This document shows, piece after piece, positions 17,978 through 25,795 of a stretch of DNA of 64,000 bases. The stretch spans positions 1 through 64,000 of the forward strand of contig CAJTGD010000014.1 of NCBI GenBank assembly GCA_910575475.1, in the 5' to 3' direction. Below the pieces are notes generated by a model. It was not told the origin of the DNA, searched no databases, and worked only from the letters and a program-made list of their open reading frames with translations. A program made the translations under genes and the position numbers. Positions within the stretch are counted from its first letter, which is position 1, and every line of letters begins with the position of its first letter. Source of the DNA: Lachnospiraceae bacterium (GTDB taxonomy: Bacteria; Bacillota; Clostridia; Lachnospirales; Lachnospiraceae).

Positions 17978-18705
17978 TCAAGATTTCTCCCAGATCAGCT
18001 CCGCCTCACTGAACATCTCATCATACCCGTCATATCCCATCATCTCATCCGAATCGAAAATCCCATTTCCATTATAATCCACCGGATCAGAATGAAGTTG
18101 GTCAGGAAGATCACCTGGTCCGTAGTAGATTCGGTCGATTTCTTCCCTGTCTCCCAAGTAGAACGTATGTCTGTCATCATGTACGTTATCACGGCTTGAA
18201 AATACAGGCGCGATATATTTCGACCAAAGGGTTTCATAATAGCAGACGACAGCCGCCTTTTTTCTTCCCCGTCGATCTCCATGTCAAACGGATGCGTGCC
18301 GAAGGTCATATCCAGGTTGTCTCCCTCGTAGCTGGCATAGAGCTTTCCGTCCGTCTCCTCTATGCTGATCCTTGCGCTGTCATAGGGAATAAAAATTTTC
18401 GGCAGAGTCAGGATGCAGTACACTCCGAATATCACTGCGGCAGCCGCGGCAGCTGAGAGGATCGCTGTGACTGCTTTTCTCTTGAATAACCGTTTCTTCA
18501 GATTTTTCAGGATCCTTGCGTCCAGGAACTTCGTGCTTCTGTCTGCCGGCAGTGCAATACTGCTTTTTAAAACGCATGCTTCCTTTCTGCAGGCATCGCA
18601 GGATTCCAGATGCTCCTCCACCATTTCCCTGGTGTCCTGGCTGACCACATCATCCAGATAAAGCGGAAGAATATCTTTTATGACATTACAGCTGATCTGT
18701 TTCAT
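17978..18705 (-). pseudogene. Anti-sigma factor (zf-HC2), frameshifted
   Basis: The N terminus is an anti-sigma zinc finger (CDACRKEAC, with His at HLESCDAC), then a basic stretch, one membrane helix (AVTAILSAAAAAAVIFGVYC) and an extracytoplasmic domain. After EIDGEE at 18255-18262 the protein sense moves to another frame: it continues as KKAAVVCYYETLWSKYIAPV and ends WEKS at 17978, whereas the zero frame runs on in nonsense to 18040. The shift falls on a run of six A where seven would restore the gene. This is a one-base indel, real or from sequencing. It overlaps the sigma gene's end by 20 bases. Confidence 0.85.
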
Positions 18706-19076
18706 TTTCCATCGCCTCCATATATTCTATGATCTGTTTTTTTGCACGGTAGTACGTAACCCTCGCCCAGCCGGAGCTTTTTCCGAAGATCGCGCCGATT
18801 TTTTCAAAAGACAGCTCTCCGAATACCCGCAGATTCAACACCTCCTTGTATGGCTCCTCCATGCTGTGAAGAAACCGGTGAATGAGAAAGGCGCTTTCTT
18901 CGTCCGCGAACCGTTCCGTCAAATGTGCCGATCGATCTCAATGCTTTTACAAATGTTTCCTGTGTGATCTCCTCCGCAATATCTTCATTTGCCGACAGGC
19001 TACACATGTACAGGAAAACGTCCTTGAAATAGGAACGATATATTCCGTCAAAGTCCACGTCTCTCACCCCCTTCAC
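18686..19076 (-). pseudogene. ECF sigma factor with internal deletion and frameshift
   Basis: Region 2 is readable in one frame (YRSYFKDVFLYMCSLSANED, EEITQETFVKALRSIGTF, ending near 18905) and region 4 in another (FLIHRFLHSMEEPYKEV, LSFEKIGAIFGKSSGWARVT, ending at 18686). The join lies about 18900-18925. The usual segment between them, with the WL..IA.N motif and the linker, about 40-50 residues, is absent. Both a deletion and a frame change are needed to explain this, so the gene cannot make a normal sigma factor. Its partner anti-sigma gene overlaps downstream and is also broken. Confidence 0.85.
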
Positions 19077-19145
19077 TTTATTAACTGCCGAGATTGCAAA
19101 ATGTTACAGATCTTATGTGAAAAAGTTTCACATCATCCGATAAAA

Positions 19146-19180
19146 TATACCCCGGGGCATCCCATTATGGCCATCCGGCC
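19146..19180 (-). repeat. 35-bp intergenic repeat, copy 2
   Basis: Second copy of the family at 16228 and 53364, in reverse orientation. It forms the last codons and the stop of the nucleotidyltransferase gene at 19165, suggesting that its insertion clipped that gene. Confidence 0.65.
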
Positions 19181-19464
19181 GTATCACAGGATATAAAAAT
19201 GCGGAATATATCGCTTTTAACCTGCCTTTTTTCAAAATACTCTTCAATATAAAGCGATATCTTCTTATACAGATCAAAATCCTCCGTATATACTGCTACA
19301 TCTATATCACTCACTCCTTCAATATAGTTCACCGTAATATAGCTGCCAAATACAAATATATTATATTGATTCGGATCAAATCTTTGCTCCAGATCTTTTT
19401 GAAGTTCCAGTAATCCATATAGCCTCTTCATGGCTTGTTCCCTGGCTTTCACCATAGTTTTCAT
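19165..19464 (-). CDS. Small nucleotidyltransferase (MNT-like), 3' end in a repeat
   Basis: 99 residues with the minimal nucleotidyltransferase motif: VFGSYITVNYIEGVSDIDVA gives the GS and DxD metal residues. Such proteins usually pair with a HEPN partner as toxin-antitoxin modules. An AGGAAA site precedes the start. The last four residues (AGWP) and the stop come from the 35-bp repeat, so the C terminus is probably clipped. It follows a second nucleotidyltransferase pair on the same strand. Confidence 0.65.
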   Translation of the reverse strand: MKTMVKAREQAMKRLYGLLELQKDLEQRFDPNQYNIFVFGSYITVNYIEGVSDIDVAVYTEDFDLYKKISLYIEEYFEKRQVKSDIFRIFISCDTAGWP

Positions 19465-19559
19465 AACTTGGATTTCCTTTCCTTATACTGCATGCAGTCT
19501 GCTCTTCCACTGCCGCAATGTGTTTCAGGTTTTCTTGATTCATAGCTCACGTTCACGGT

Positions 19560-19688
19560 TTATAGCTGCTTCTTAAAGATACTGTAATAACAATTCCACT
19601 CAAAATCTTCCTGCTCATAAAATTTCAAAAGATTTGCAGCAACATCATAGCAATGATACGCTGATTTAAAAAATCGGATATCGCACAT
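19560..19688 (-). CDS. 42-residue partner of the nucleotidyltransferase
   Basis: A short frame starting 5 bases after the stop of the gene at 19693: it opens MCDIRFFKSAYHCYDVAANL and ends KKQL. The size, helical character and position suggest the start of a HEPN-type partner, perhaps truncated. The sequence before it has GGCGGTGAAGG as a possible site. Not recognised with certainty. Confidence 0.45.
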   Translation of the reverse strand: MCDIRFFKSAYHCYDVAANLLKFYEQEDFEWNCYYSIFKKQL

Positions 19689-19692
19689 GCCT

Positions 19693-20067
19693 TCACCGCC
19701 TGAATACGACCACGCCTGTACGTTGAATCTCTTTTTTCAAACGCTCTCCCAATTTGGAATGAAATATAAGGTCAAGCTCACTCTGAATATTCGACAGGGA
19801 TGCGTCAATCCGAATCTGTTGGTCGTCACGCACGATCAAAACATCCAGGTCGCTCATGGAATGGCAGTCAAAGCGCACTGCACTCCCGAATACAATCATG
19901 CCTGTAATGTGAGGATCGCTTTTGGCATCCTGTATCAGCAGAGCAACATCCCTCTGCTTCAGCGGATGGATACGGTTCACATTCTCATACGGTATGTCAG
20001 ATATAACTTCAAAATCCCATAAGTTGTCCCCATTATGAGAAACAAATGCGTCTACTGTAGTCAGCAT
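19693..20067 (-). CDS. Nucleotidyltransferase-domain protein (MNT-like)
   Basis: 124 residues with the Pol-beta-type motif MIVFGSAVRFDCHSMSDLDV (GS plus DxD) in the middle and a further acidic residue in SELDLIFH. Proteins of this size commonly AMPylate a HEPN toxin. A promoter (TTGTTT, 18 bases, TACTAT on the minus strand at 20136-20107) and an AGGAAA site precede it. The next small ORF starts 5 bases after its stop, forming a likely two-gene unit. Confidence 0.7.
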   Translation of the reverse strand: MLTTVDAFVSHNGDNLWDFEVISDIPYENVNRIHPLKQRDVALLIQDAKSDPHITGMIVFGSAVRFDCHSMSDLDVLIVRDDQQIRIDASLSNIQSELDLIFHSKLGERLKKEIQRTGVVVFRR

Positions 20068-20106
20068 ATTACGGATTTCCTTTCTTTACAGTTCCTTATA
20101 CTGACT

Positions 20107-20136
20107 ATAGTATACGTTCTCAGAATAAAAAAACAA
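20107..20136 (-). promoter_or_regulatory. Promoter of the nucleotidyltransferase pair
   Basis: TTGTTT and TACTAT on the minus strand with 18-base spacing, upstream of the start at 20067. The -10 region overlaps the palindrome ACTATAGT. Confidence 0.45.
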
Positions 20137-20189
20137 TAGATTACCTTCATTTTGCCTGGAGAGATCGCTAGCAGAAGAGCCTTCCATAT

Positions 20190-21317
20190 CTACATCCCTG
20201 CAACCGCCCCTGCCAGCAGCATCACCACTGGTACAATATATTTCCGCGGATGATGCCACAGGTCATTTTCGATCTTCCAGTCCCGGATGGGATGTCTCCA
20301 TTCCAGATATACCGACAGAGCGGCGCTGGCGGCGGCAAACCCCGCTGCTGTCAGAACTTCCGCAATTCCGATCCCCCCATGGATCACCTGCCAGCTGACC
20401 AGATACACACTGCTTCCTGTAAAATTTACCAGGGCAATGAACAGGCCGTATGCTCCGCAGAAACGGACGGACTGTCCGGGCAGGAGACGCACTGCCTGCT
20501 CCAGATCCGGATCGCATGACAGCAGGATACAGATCGGAGTATTCATACAGAGGATCGCAAAGCCCATGGGCAGCGTGTTCAGTCCGTCAAACTGCCCCAG
20601 CATCAGCGGAAGGAGACCGGCGATCAGCCAGAGGCCGGCGGTATTTACCAGATAATTTTTATTCGATGTGATATACCGCAGGAGATAACGGAGAATATAG
20701 CCCTTTCTCCCGGTATGTCTCTTTTTTCCATACGATATGGATGGCTGGTAAAATACGTAGGCATCGAGTCTTTTTCGGAGACTGTGTTCTCCTGCTTTCG
20801 GTTCCGGCACTTTTCCATGGAATGCATTCCATAGATTGGATTCCCGGCCTTCCTTATATAAATGTATCGCTGCATACCATCCGGCTGACACCACACATCC
20901 CAGACAGGCCAGCAGGACCGCCGCCCCGATCTCCGCCGCACTCCACTGCGCCGCCGCGAAAAACAGCGCAAGAACCACAGCCGTTTTCGTGATCAGAGTA
21001 TAGCCGCCGAATGCCGCCGCATACGAAATCATCATTTCTCTGTCGTCAAAAGGCAGCATGAACAGCCCCATAAATATTTCCGCATTTTGTGCGGAATTTA
21101 ATGCACGCCACATAATCCCCGCTGAAAATACGGCTGCCGTCAGATACAGGACCGCAGGGGACACCTGTACCCGAAGCTCCGACGCGTAAACCGCAAGGAA
21201 CAGAATCAGGCACAGCATCAGGCTGCGGGAAATCCGCTCATACTTCCTTCCGAATAATTGTTTTGCGACTGCATAAAACGGTGTGTTTTTTCCGTATTTT
21301 TCACAAAATGATCTCAT
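20190..21317 (-). CDS. ABC exporter membrane protein
   Basis: 375 residues with about eight to ten hydrophobic segments (LMLCLILFLAVYASEL; AVLYLTAAVFSAGIMW; LVNTAGLWLIAGLLPLML; YIVPVVMLLAGAVAGM). No EAA loop or catalytic motif; it is the membrane half of an exporter whose ATPase is at 21578. The start ATG at 21317 has GGAGG upstream and lies within a sequence that is a second copy of the ATPase gene's last codons. An AAA-ATPase remnant now separates the two genes. Substrate unknown; the adjacent GHKL/LytTR system suggests peptide or lantibiotic response. Confidence 0.75.
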   Translation of the reverse strand: MRSFCEKYGKNTPFYAVAKQLFGRKYERISRSLMLCLILFLAVYASELRVQVSPAVLYLTAAVFSAGIMWRALNSAQNAEIFMGLFMLPFDDREMMISYAAAFGGYTLITKTAVVLALFFAAAQWSAAEIGAAVLLACLGCVVSAGWYAAIHLYKEGRESNLWNAFHGKVPEPKAGEHSLRKRLDAYVFYQPSISYGKKRHTGRKGYILRYLLRYITSNKNYLVNTAGLWLIAGLLPLMLGQFDGLNTLPMGFAILCMNTPICILLSCDPDLEQAVRLLPGQSVRFCGAYGLFIALVNFTGSSVYLVSWQVIHGGIGIAEVLTAAGFAAASAALSVYLEWRHPIRDWKIENDLWHHPRKYIVPVVMLLAGAVAGM

Positions 21318-21550
21318 GTTCTGTAAGCACCTCCTGAATGATAAGAGCATCTTCATAATCCCGAAAACGTGCACCTTTTTCAACGTCTGACAACTTGTAC
21401 TTTTTCTCAGCCTTAGACAGCTGAGACGGTATTTCATCAAAAATTGCCAATACTTTTGACTCATATCCCCTGGCAAACTTTGTCACGTCCTCCCGGTACA
21501 AAGTCAATATCCGCTTTTTGATCCGATCCGCATTGTGTGTAAATCTTGCG
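21301..21550 (-). pseudogene. C-terminal remnant of a COG1373-type AAA ATPase
   Basis: An open stretch reading NADRIKKRILTLYREDVTKF, FARGYESKVLAIFDEIPSQL and SDVEKGARFRDYEDALI, typical of the C-terminal half of DUF4143-type AAA ATPases. The P-loop half is missing. It sits between an ABC ATPase gene and its permease and runs on into EVLTEHEIIL, which copies the ABC ATPase's own C terminus (EVLTEKENVL). It looks inserted by recombination within the operon. Confidence 0.75.
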
Positions 21551-21577
21551 CTTCATAAGATCACTTTTTATTTTCTG

Positions 21578-22324
21578 TCACAAGACATTTTCCTTTTCCG
21601 TCAGCACCTCCCGGATCGTATCCGCCTGGATCTCCTGCCCGGTGAAGCTCCGGGAGATCCGTCCATGCTCCAAAACCAATACCCTGTCAGAGGTCAGGCA
21701 GATGCTTTCCAGAATGTGGGAGGAAAACAGGATCGTACCGTACTGCCGATATCCGCTGATCAGCCGGTAAAGGTATTCGGTGCTCTGAAAGTCCAGCCCG
21801 TTGACCGGTTCGTCCAGCAGCAGAAGCTCCGGACGCAGCGCAAATGCCGTGATCAGATATACTTTTTTCAGATTGCCTGTGGACAGTTCTTTGAGAAGCA
21901 CATCCGTATATTCTTCAAAATGAAATCCCCGGATCAGCTCCGAAAGATCCGGCAGCTTCTTCCCGTAGGACGCGGCCGCATAGGAAATATATTCGCGGAA
22001 GGTAAAGTATTGAAACGAACGGTCTTCCGCGAATACCGTGTAGCGACTCTGCTTGAACGCCTGATCCCGGAAGGAAAGCTTCTGTCCCTTCCAAAGGGCT
22101 GTTTCCGCGTGAAAATGCCTGTTCAGGCCGGAAAGTGTCTTTAAAAATGTAGTCTTTCCGGCTCCGTTCAAGCCGATCAGCCCAACGACTTCATTTGCGT
22201 TCAGGTCAAGGGAAAAATCGGAAAGGACGTCTGTTCCCGGTGTATACCATGCACGCAGATTTTTTAATACAAGAAGCTGTTCTGCATTCTCTGGCGCATG
22301 AAGCTTATTTGAAAAAATATTCAT
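21578..22324 (-). CDS. ABC exporter ATPase
   Basis: 248 residues. Walker A is GLNGAGKTT, the signature-like segment is KELSTGNLKKVYL (LSTGN replaces LSGGQ), Walker B is LLLLDEPVNG and the switch His is in FSSHILES. The start at 22324 follows GAGGG; a longer frame upstream overlaps the small membrane protein gene. With the small protein at 22335 and the permease at 20190 it forms an exporter operon. The weak signature motif is common in bacitracin/lantibiotic-type exporter ATPases of this group. Substrate unknown. Confidence 0.88.
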   Translation of the reverse strand: MNIFSNKLHAPENAEQLLVLKNLRAWYTPGTDVLSDFSLDLNANEVVGLIGLNGAGKTTFLKTLSGLNRHFHAETALWKGQKLSFRDQAFKQSRYTVFAEDRSFQYFTFREYISYAAASYGKKLPDLSELIRGFHFEEYTDVLLKELSTGNLKKVYLITAFALRPELLLLDEPVNGLDFQSTEYLYRLISGYRQYGTILFSSHILESICLTSDRVLVLEHGRISRSFTGQEIQADTIREVLTEKENVL

Positions 22325-22334
22325 GTCGTGTCCC

Positions 22335-22505
22335 TCATTTCCTCTCATTCTTCTCTTTCTCCCGGATCGCAATGGCCGAATGGAAAAATCGGATTCCCAA
22401 CACAAGATACAGGATCAGGCATGGTATGTTCATTGTCAGTAAGGAAACCGCCGCCGCGATCAGCCAGATCACTCCCATGATAAGACGAATATAAAAATGA
22501 CGCAT
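22335..22505 (-). CDS. Small membrane protein (56 residues)
   Basis: A short gene with a very strong AAGGAGG site. The protein starts MRHFYIRLIMGVIWLIAAAV and has two hydrophobic segments (IMGVIWLIAAAVSLLTM and IPCLILYLVLGIRFFH), then a charged tail REKEKNERK. Its stop is 10 bases before the ABC ATPase start, so it is the first gene of that operon. It may be an accessory subunit of the exporter; not a family I can name. Confidence 0.75.
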   Translation of the reverse strand: MRHFYIRLIMGVIWLIAAAVSLLTMNIPCLILYLVLGIRFFHSAIAIREKEKNERK

Positions 22506-22780
22506 AAATTTGTACCTCCTTCGTTATAAGAGCACTGCATAAGTATCGGTAAATGTCGTGTCAGATTTTGCCTTCTGCAACTCCTTGCAGTGTGTTCTTT
22601 GTTTGATTACATTTACAGGATAATACAAATTCATGGCTTCTGCCGTTTTGTCCGTAAACGGCAGGTTTTTGTCCGTGGGAGAAGATCTGCGGCTGTTCTT
22701 TGGCAGAAAAAAGCCGCTGCTGTTTACACATTTCCAGAGTATACAGCAAACGGCATCATTGTCTATTCCATATTGACCGC

Positions 22781-24223
22781 TTAAAAAGACAGCGTGACCA
22801 CCGCCCGGAATACGTGATCTTCGTACATGGTCTCCACGATCCCGTCATATTTTTCCGCCGCGGCGCGGACGCTTTTCAGCCCCCAGCCGTGCAGTCCGCC
22901 CTCCGTCTTAGATGTGATCAGTTCCCCCTGCTTCGAAACGGGCGGGGACTCGCATCCATTTTCCACCTTGATCACAAGCATGTTGTTGATCCGGCGGACC
23001 GTCAGACGGATAAAGCGCCGATCCCCCTGCGCTTTCTTTGCCGCTTCCAGCGCATTGTCCAACAGATTTCCCAGGATCGCGGTCAGGTCGGCGCTCCGGA
23101 TGTTGGTATGCCGGGGAAATTCCATGTTGACCTCTGCGGCAATCTGCTGCTCCTGTGCAGCGGCGATTTTATTTCCAATCAGATAATCCACCGCCTCATC
23201 TCCCGTCCAGCCGGAGTTCGTGATCTCCCGGACCGGCCCCCGCAGATCCTCCAGATACTCCACGGCCTCGTTGACATTTCCATGGGTCAGATGACGGTGC
23301 AGAAGCTCGATGTGGTTGTGCAGGTCGTGGAACAGTCTGGCATTTTCCGAATACAGGCGGTTCAGGCTCTGGTAATCGCGATCCAGCAGCTCCGCCTGCT
23401 CCTCCTTTAACCGGACGATCTCCTTCTCCGCTTCATAATGGCGGTTCAGATTGTAGACCAGAACCGAAAACATCAGGATCACGGAAAGCAGATTCCACAT
23501 CGCCAGTTCGTCCTCCGGGATCGCGATCATGGTCTGCGATCCAAGAGTCACAGTGCAGATCATTCCCGCCAACGCGATGGCCGATGCCGTGCGGAATACA
23601 TCCAGTTCTCTCCCGCCGCGCTTTTTCACAGCCGATATCAGGATCACCAGCATAAGCAGGCGGACCGTCCAGACCGCCAGAAGATGTTCTGGCGCTCCGC
23701 TGTCCAGAAAACGCATCCAGAGCTGCTCCTCCTGAAAAGCGGCGCCGACCGGTCCATTCAGATACCCCTCCGTCATTGCTTCCATTCCCCGCACCATTGC
23801 GGCGGAAGATTCCTGTCCGGTCAGGCAGGGCCAGAACGCATCCATCGCCTGATGGGAGACACACCATCTTGCCAGATATCCCATGCGGAACGCGATGGCA
23901 AACAGACAGGATATGATAAATTCCCACAGCGCCGCCGCGATTTCATAAAAGAAAAGTATAAACAGGCTCATCCGTGTCTGCTCCCGGGTCAGATATACCC
24001 GGGATGCTGCGGCAAGAAGAATGATCTCCGCCCCGAGCACGCCTGCGCCGGAAACAGAAAGCAACGGCAATGCCGTTATAGCCGCCGCTGCTGCCGCTGA
24101 TATCATAACGATCCTGCGCAGCTCCATCCGGGCCGAAAGCAGTCCGCATACAAGGTACAGCCCCAGAAATCCCCGGATACTGTTTGTCAGAAAATAAGAA
24201 AGGATCTGGTACCATTCCATCAT
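22781..24223 (-). CDS. GHKL-type sensor histidine kinase (AgrC/NatK-like)
   Basis: 480 residues. Six or seven hydrophobic helices fill residues 1-250 (sensor), then a dimerisation helix with the phospho-acceptor His in ARLFHDLHNHIELL, the N box ILGNLLDNALEAAKKA and the G box GLHGWGLKSV. The start ATG overlaps the stop of the response regulator by 4 bases (ATGA), the mark of coupled translation. It should sense an extracellular signal, often a peptide, and phosphorylate the LytTR regulator. The exporter operon directly downstream is a likely target. Confidence 0.9.
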   Translation of the reverse strand: MMEWYQILSYFLTNSIRGFLGLYLVCGLLSARMELRRIVMISAAAAAAITALPLLSVSGAGVLGAEIILLAAASRVYLTREQTRMSLFILFFYEIAAALWEFIISCLFAIAFRMGYLARWCVSHQAMDAFWPCLTGQESSAAMVRGMEAMTEGYLNGPVGAAFQEEQLWMRFLDSGAPEHLLAVWTVRLLMLVILISAVKKRGGRELDVFRTASAIALAGMICTVTLGSQTMIAIPEDELAMWNLLSVILMFSVLVYNLNRHYEAEKEIVRLKEEQAELLDRDYQSLNRLYSENARLFHDLHNHIELLHRHLTHGNVNEAVEYLEDLRGPVREITNSGWTGDEAVDYLIGNKIAAAQEQQIAAEVNMEFPRHTNIRSADLTAILGNLLDNALEAAKKAQGDRRFIRLTVRRINNMLVIKVENGCESPPVSKQGELITSKTEGGLHGWGLKSVRAAAEKYDGIVETMYEDHVFRAVVTLSF

Positions 24224-24996
24224 ATGTGCGCCCCCCAAAACCGATTGATCTGCAGCTTCACTTCCTGTAAATGGGCACGGCTTATGGGCAGCTTTGCACC
24301 GTTTTTCAGGACAGCCGTTCCGTCGCTGACCTTCATGATCTGAATGATATTTACAATGTAGCTTCGGTCAATAAAAAGGAACTCCGGCGAGTCCAGTTCC
24401 GAGCAAATCTGCTGCAGAGACTTCCGGACCTTTGCCGTCGCCATCCCCGCCGACGCTGACGTTGAAGCGCCCTCCATCCCGCCTGCGGCGGATAAGCATT
24501 GAAAATGGATCAGCGAATTTTTCCCGCCGTCACGCTCGATATAGAAAATGCTTTTATATGGTATTTTTTCCATCCGGTGGCTGGTCTGAATGATGTATTC
24601 CTGCCCTGCCTCCAGTTCGATCAGCTTTGCGGCATCCGCAACGGCGGCGGAAAGCCGCCTCTCCGGATGATCCTTCGGAACGTAGCGGAAGATGGACAGC
24701 TCATAGGCGTCGATCGCATATTCCAGATGCGAGGTGATAAAAATGATCTTTACATTGGGCAGAAAGGGCTTAATCTTTTCCGGAAGCTCCATCCCGGTGA
24801 ACCCGGGCATTTCGATATCCAGCAGGAGCAGGTCGTAAAAAAAATGATCGTCCGTGATGTCGTACAGCAGGTTGCTGCTCTTGGTGTAGGTTGTAATCTC
24901 GTATCCGATGCCAAGCTTCTGCAGGCTTGTCCTTACGATTTTTTCATGCAGGGCGACCGACTCCCGCTCGTCGTCGCAGATTGCAATCTGTATCAT
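24220..24996 (-). CDS. LytTR-family response regulator
   Basis: 258 residues: an N-terminal receiver (D8, D9 and phospho-acceptor D60 in DLLLLDIEMPG) and a C-terminal LytTR DNA-binding domain (IFYIERDGGKNSLIHF; FLFIDRSYIVNIIQI; LPISRAHLQEVKLQI). The linker carries a Ser/Ala/Gly-rich insert (EGASTSASAGMATAK) inside the LytTR part, unusual for the family. AGGAGG precedes the start. It is followed by the kinase gene with overlapping ATGA. Confidence 0.92.
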   Translation of the reverse strand: MIQIAICDDERESVALHEKIVRTSLQKLGIGYEITTYTKSSNLLYDITDDHFFYDLLLLDIEMPGFTGMELPEKIKPFLPNVKIIFITSHLEYAIDAYELSIFRYVPKDHPERRLSAAVADAAKLIELEAGQEYIIQTSHRMEKIPYKSIFYIERDGGKNSLIHFQCLSAAGGMEGASTSASAGMATAKVRKSLQQICSELDSPEFLFIDRSYIVNIIQIMKVSDGTAVLKNGAKLPISRAHLQEVKLQINRFWGAHI

Positions 24997-25049
24997 AGTG
25001 GTGCCTCCTAAAATGCAATTTTATAGGGATGTTGGAAACTCTATGGTAT

Positions 25050-25793
25050 CTATTTTTGATCCAGCACCAGCCGTGCCCTCCGGATCTCCTCTTTATCCGT
25101 CCGGAATATATCAAATTCCCCAATCCCCGGAACTCCCATATGGACCTGCCGGTTCCGGTAAGCCATGCCGCTGCTGATCATTTTCTTTCCGGACATATGG
25201 AAGCTGGATGCGCCGATCTCCTCCATGAGCTGCCGGATGACCTCCGCATTAACCCCGCTTCCCACAAGGATCTCGATCCTGCCGTCAGCCTGCCGGATCA
25301 GCTTCTTTAACGTCTCTTTTCCGCCAAGGCAGTCGGCCGCCTGTCCGGAGGTCAGGACCGTATCTACTCCCAGTGACACAGCCTCCTCCAATGCCTGGCC
25401 GGGATCCCGGCATACATCAAATGCCCGGTGCAGCGTCATCTGCAATGGACCGGCCTGCTCCCGGAGTGCTCCCATCCTGTCCGAATCCAGGCTGCCGTCT
25501 GCTTTCAGACAGCCGACCACCACACCGTCTGCCCCCAGCTCCCGGAACATCCGGATATCCTCGGAGATCATCTGAAATTCCGCATCTGTATATAAGAAGT
25601 CTCCGAACCGCGGGCGGATCAGGACATTCAGATCGATATCACATGCCTTGCGGATCTGCTTAAACTGGCTTACCCCAGGCGTCGTCCCTCCGATGACCAG
25701 ATTGGCACAGACCTCCAGACGGTCCGCACCAGCCTCCTGGGCTATGATCGCAGATTCCACGGAATCTATACAAACCTCTAATCTTCTCTTCAT
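25050..25793 (-). CDS. cutC: CutC family protein
   Basis: 247 residues, a TIM barrel of the CutC family: RRLEVCIDSVESAIIAQEAG at the start, ADRLEVCANLVIGGTTP, VLIRPRFGDFLY and MTLHRAFDVCRDP are hallmark segments. CutC was linked to copper homeostasis, but a direct role is doubtful and the reaction is unknown. The start at 25793 has AGGAGG and overlaps the last codon of the ABC permease gene, so it is the last gene of that operon. Confidence 0.93.
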   Translation of the reverse strand: MKRRLEVCIDSVESAIIAQEAGADRLEVCANLVIGGTTPGVSQFKQIRKACDIDLNVLIRPRFGDFLYTDAEFQMISEDIRMFRELGADGVVVGCLKADGSLDSDRMGALREQAGPLQMTLHRAFDVCRDPGQALEEAVSLGVDTVLTSGQAADCLGGKETLKKLIRQADGRIEILVGSGVNAEVIRQLMEEIGASSFHMSGKKMISSGMAYRNRQVHMGVPGIGEFDIFRTDKEEIRRARLVLDQK

Positions 25794-25795
25794 TT

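Noticed and set aside
18255-18262. Programmed -1 frameshift in the anti-sigma gene
   Set aside because: The A run lacks the X XXY YYZ phase in the zero frame and the partner sigma gene is broken too, so a simple indel is more likely.
22561-22749. 62-codon minus-strand frame between the kinase and the exporter operon
   Set aside because: No ribosome binding site or family resemblance, and it overlaps hairpins that look regulatory; left as non-coding.
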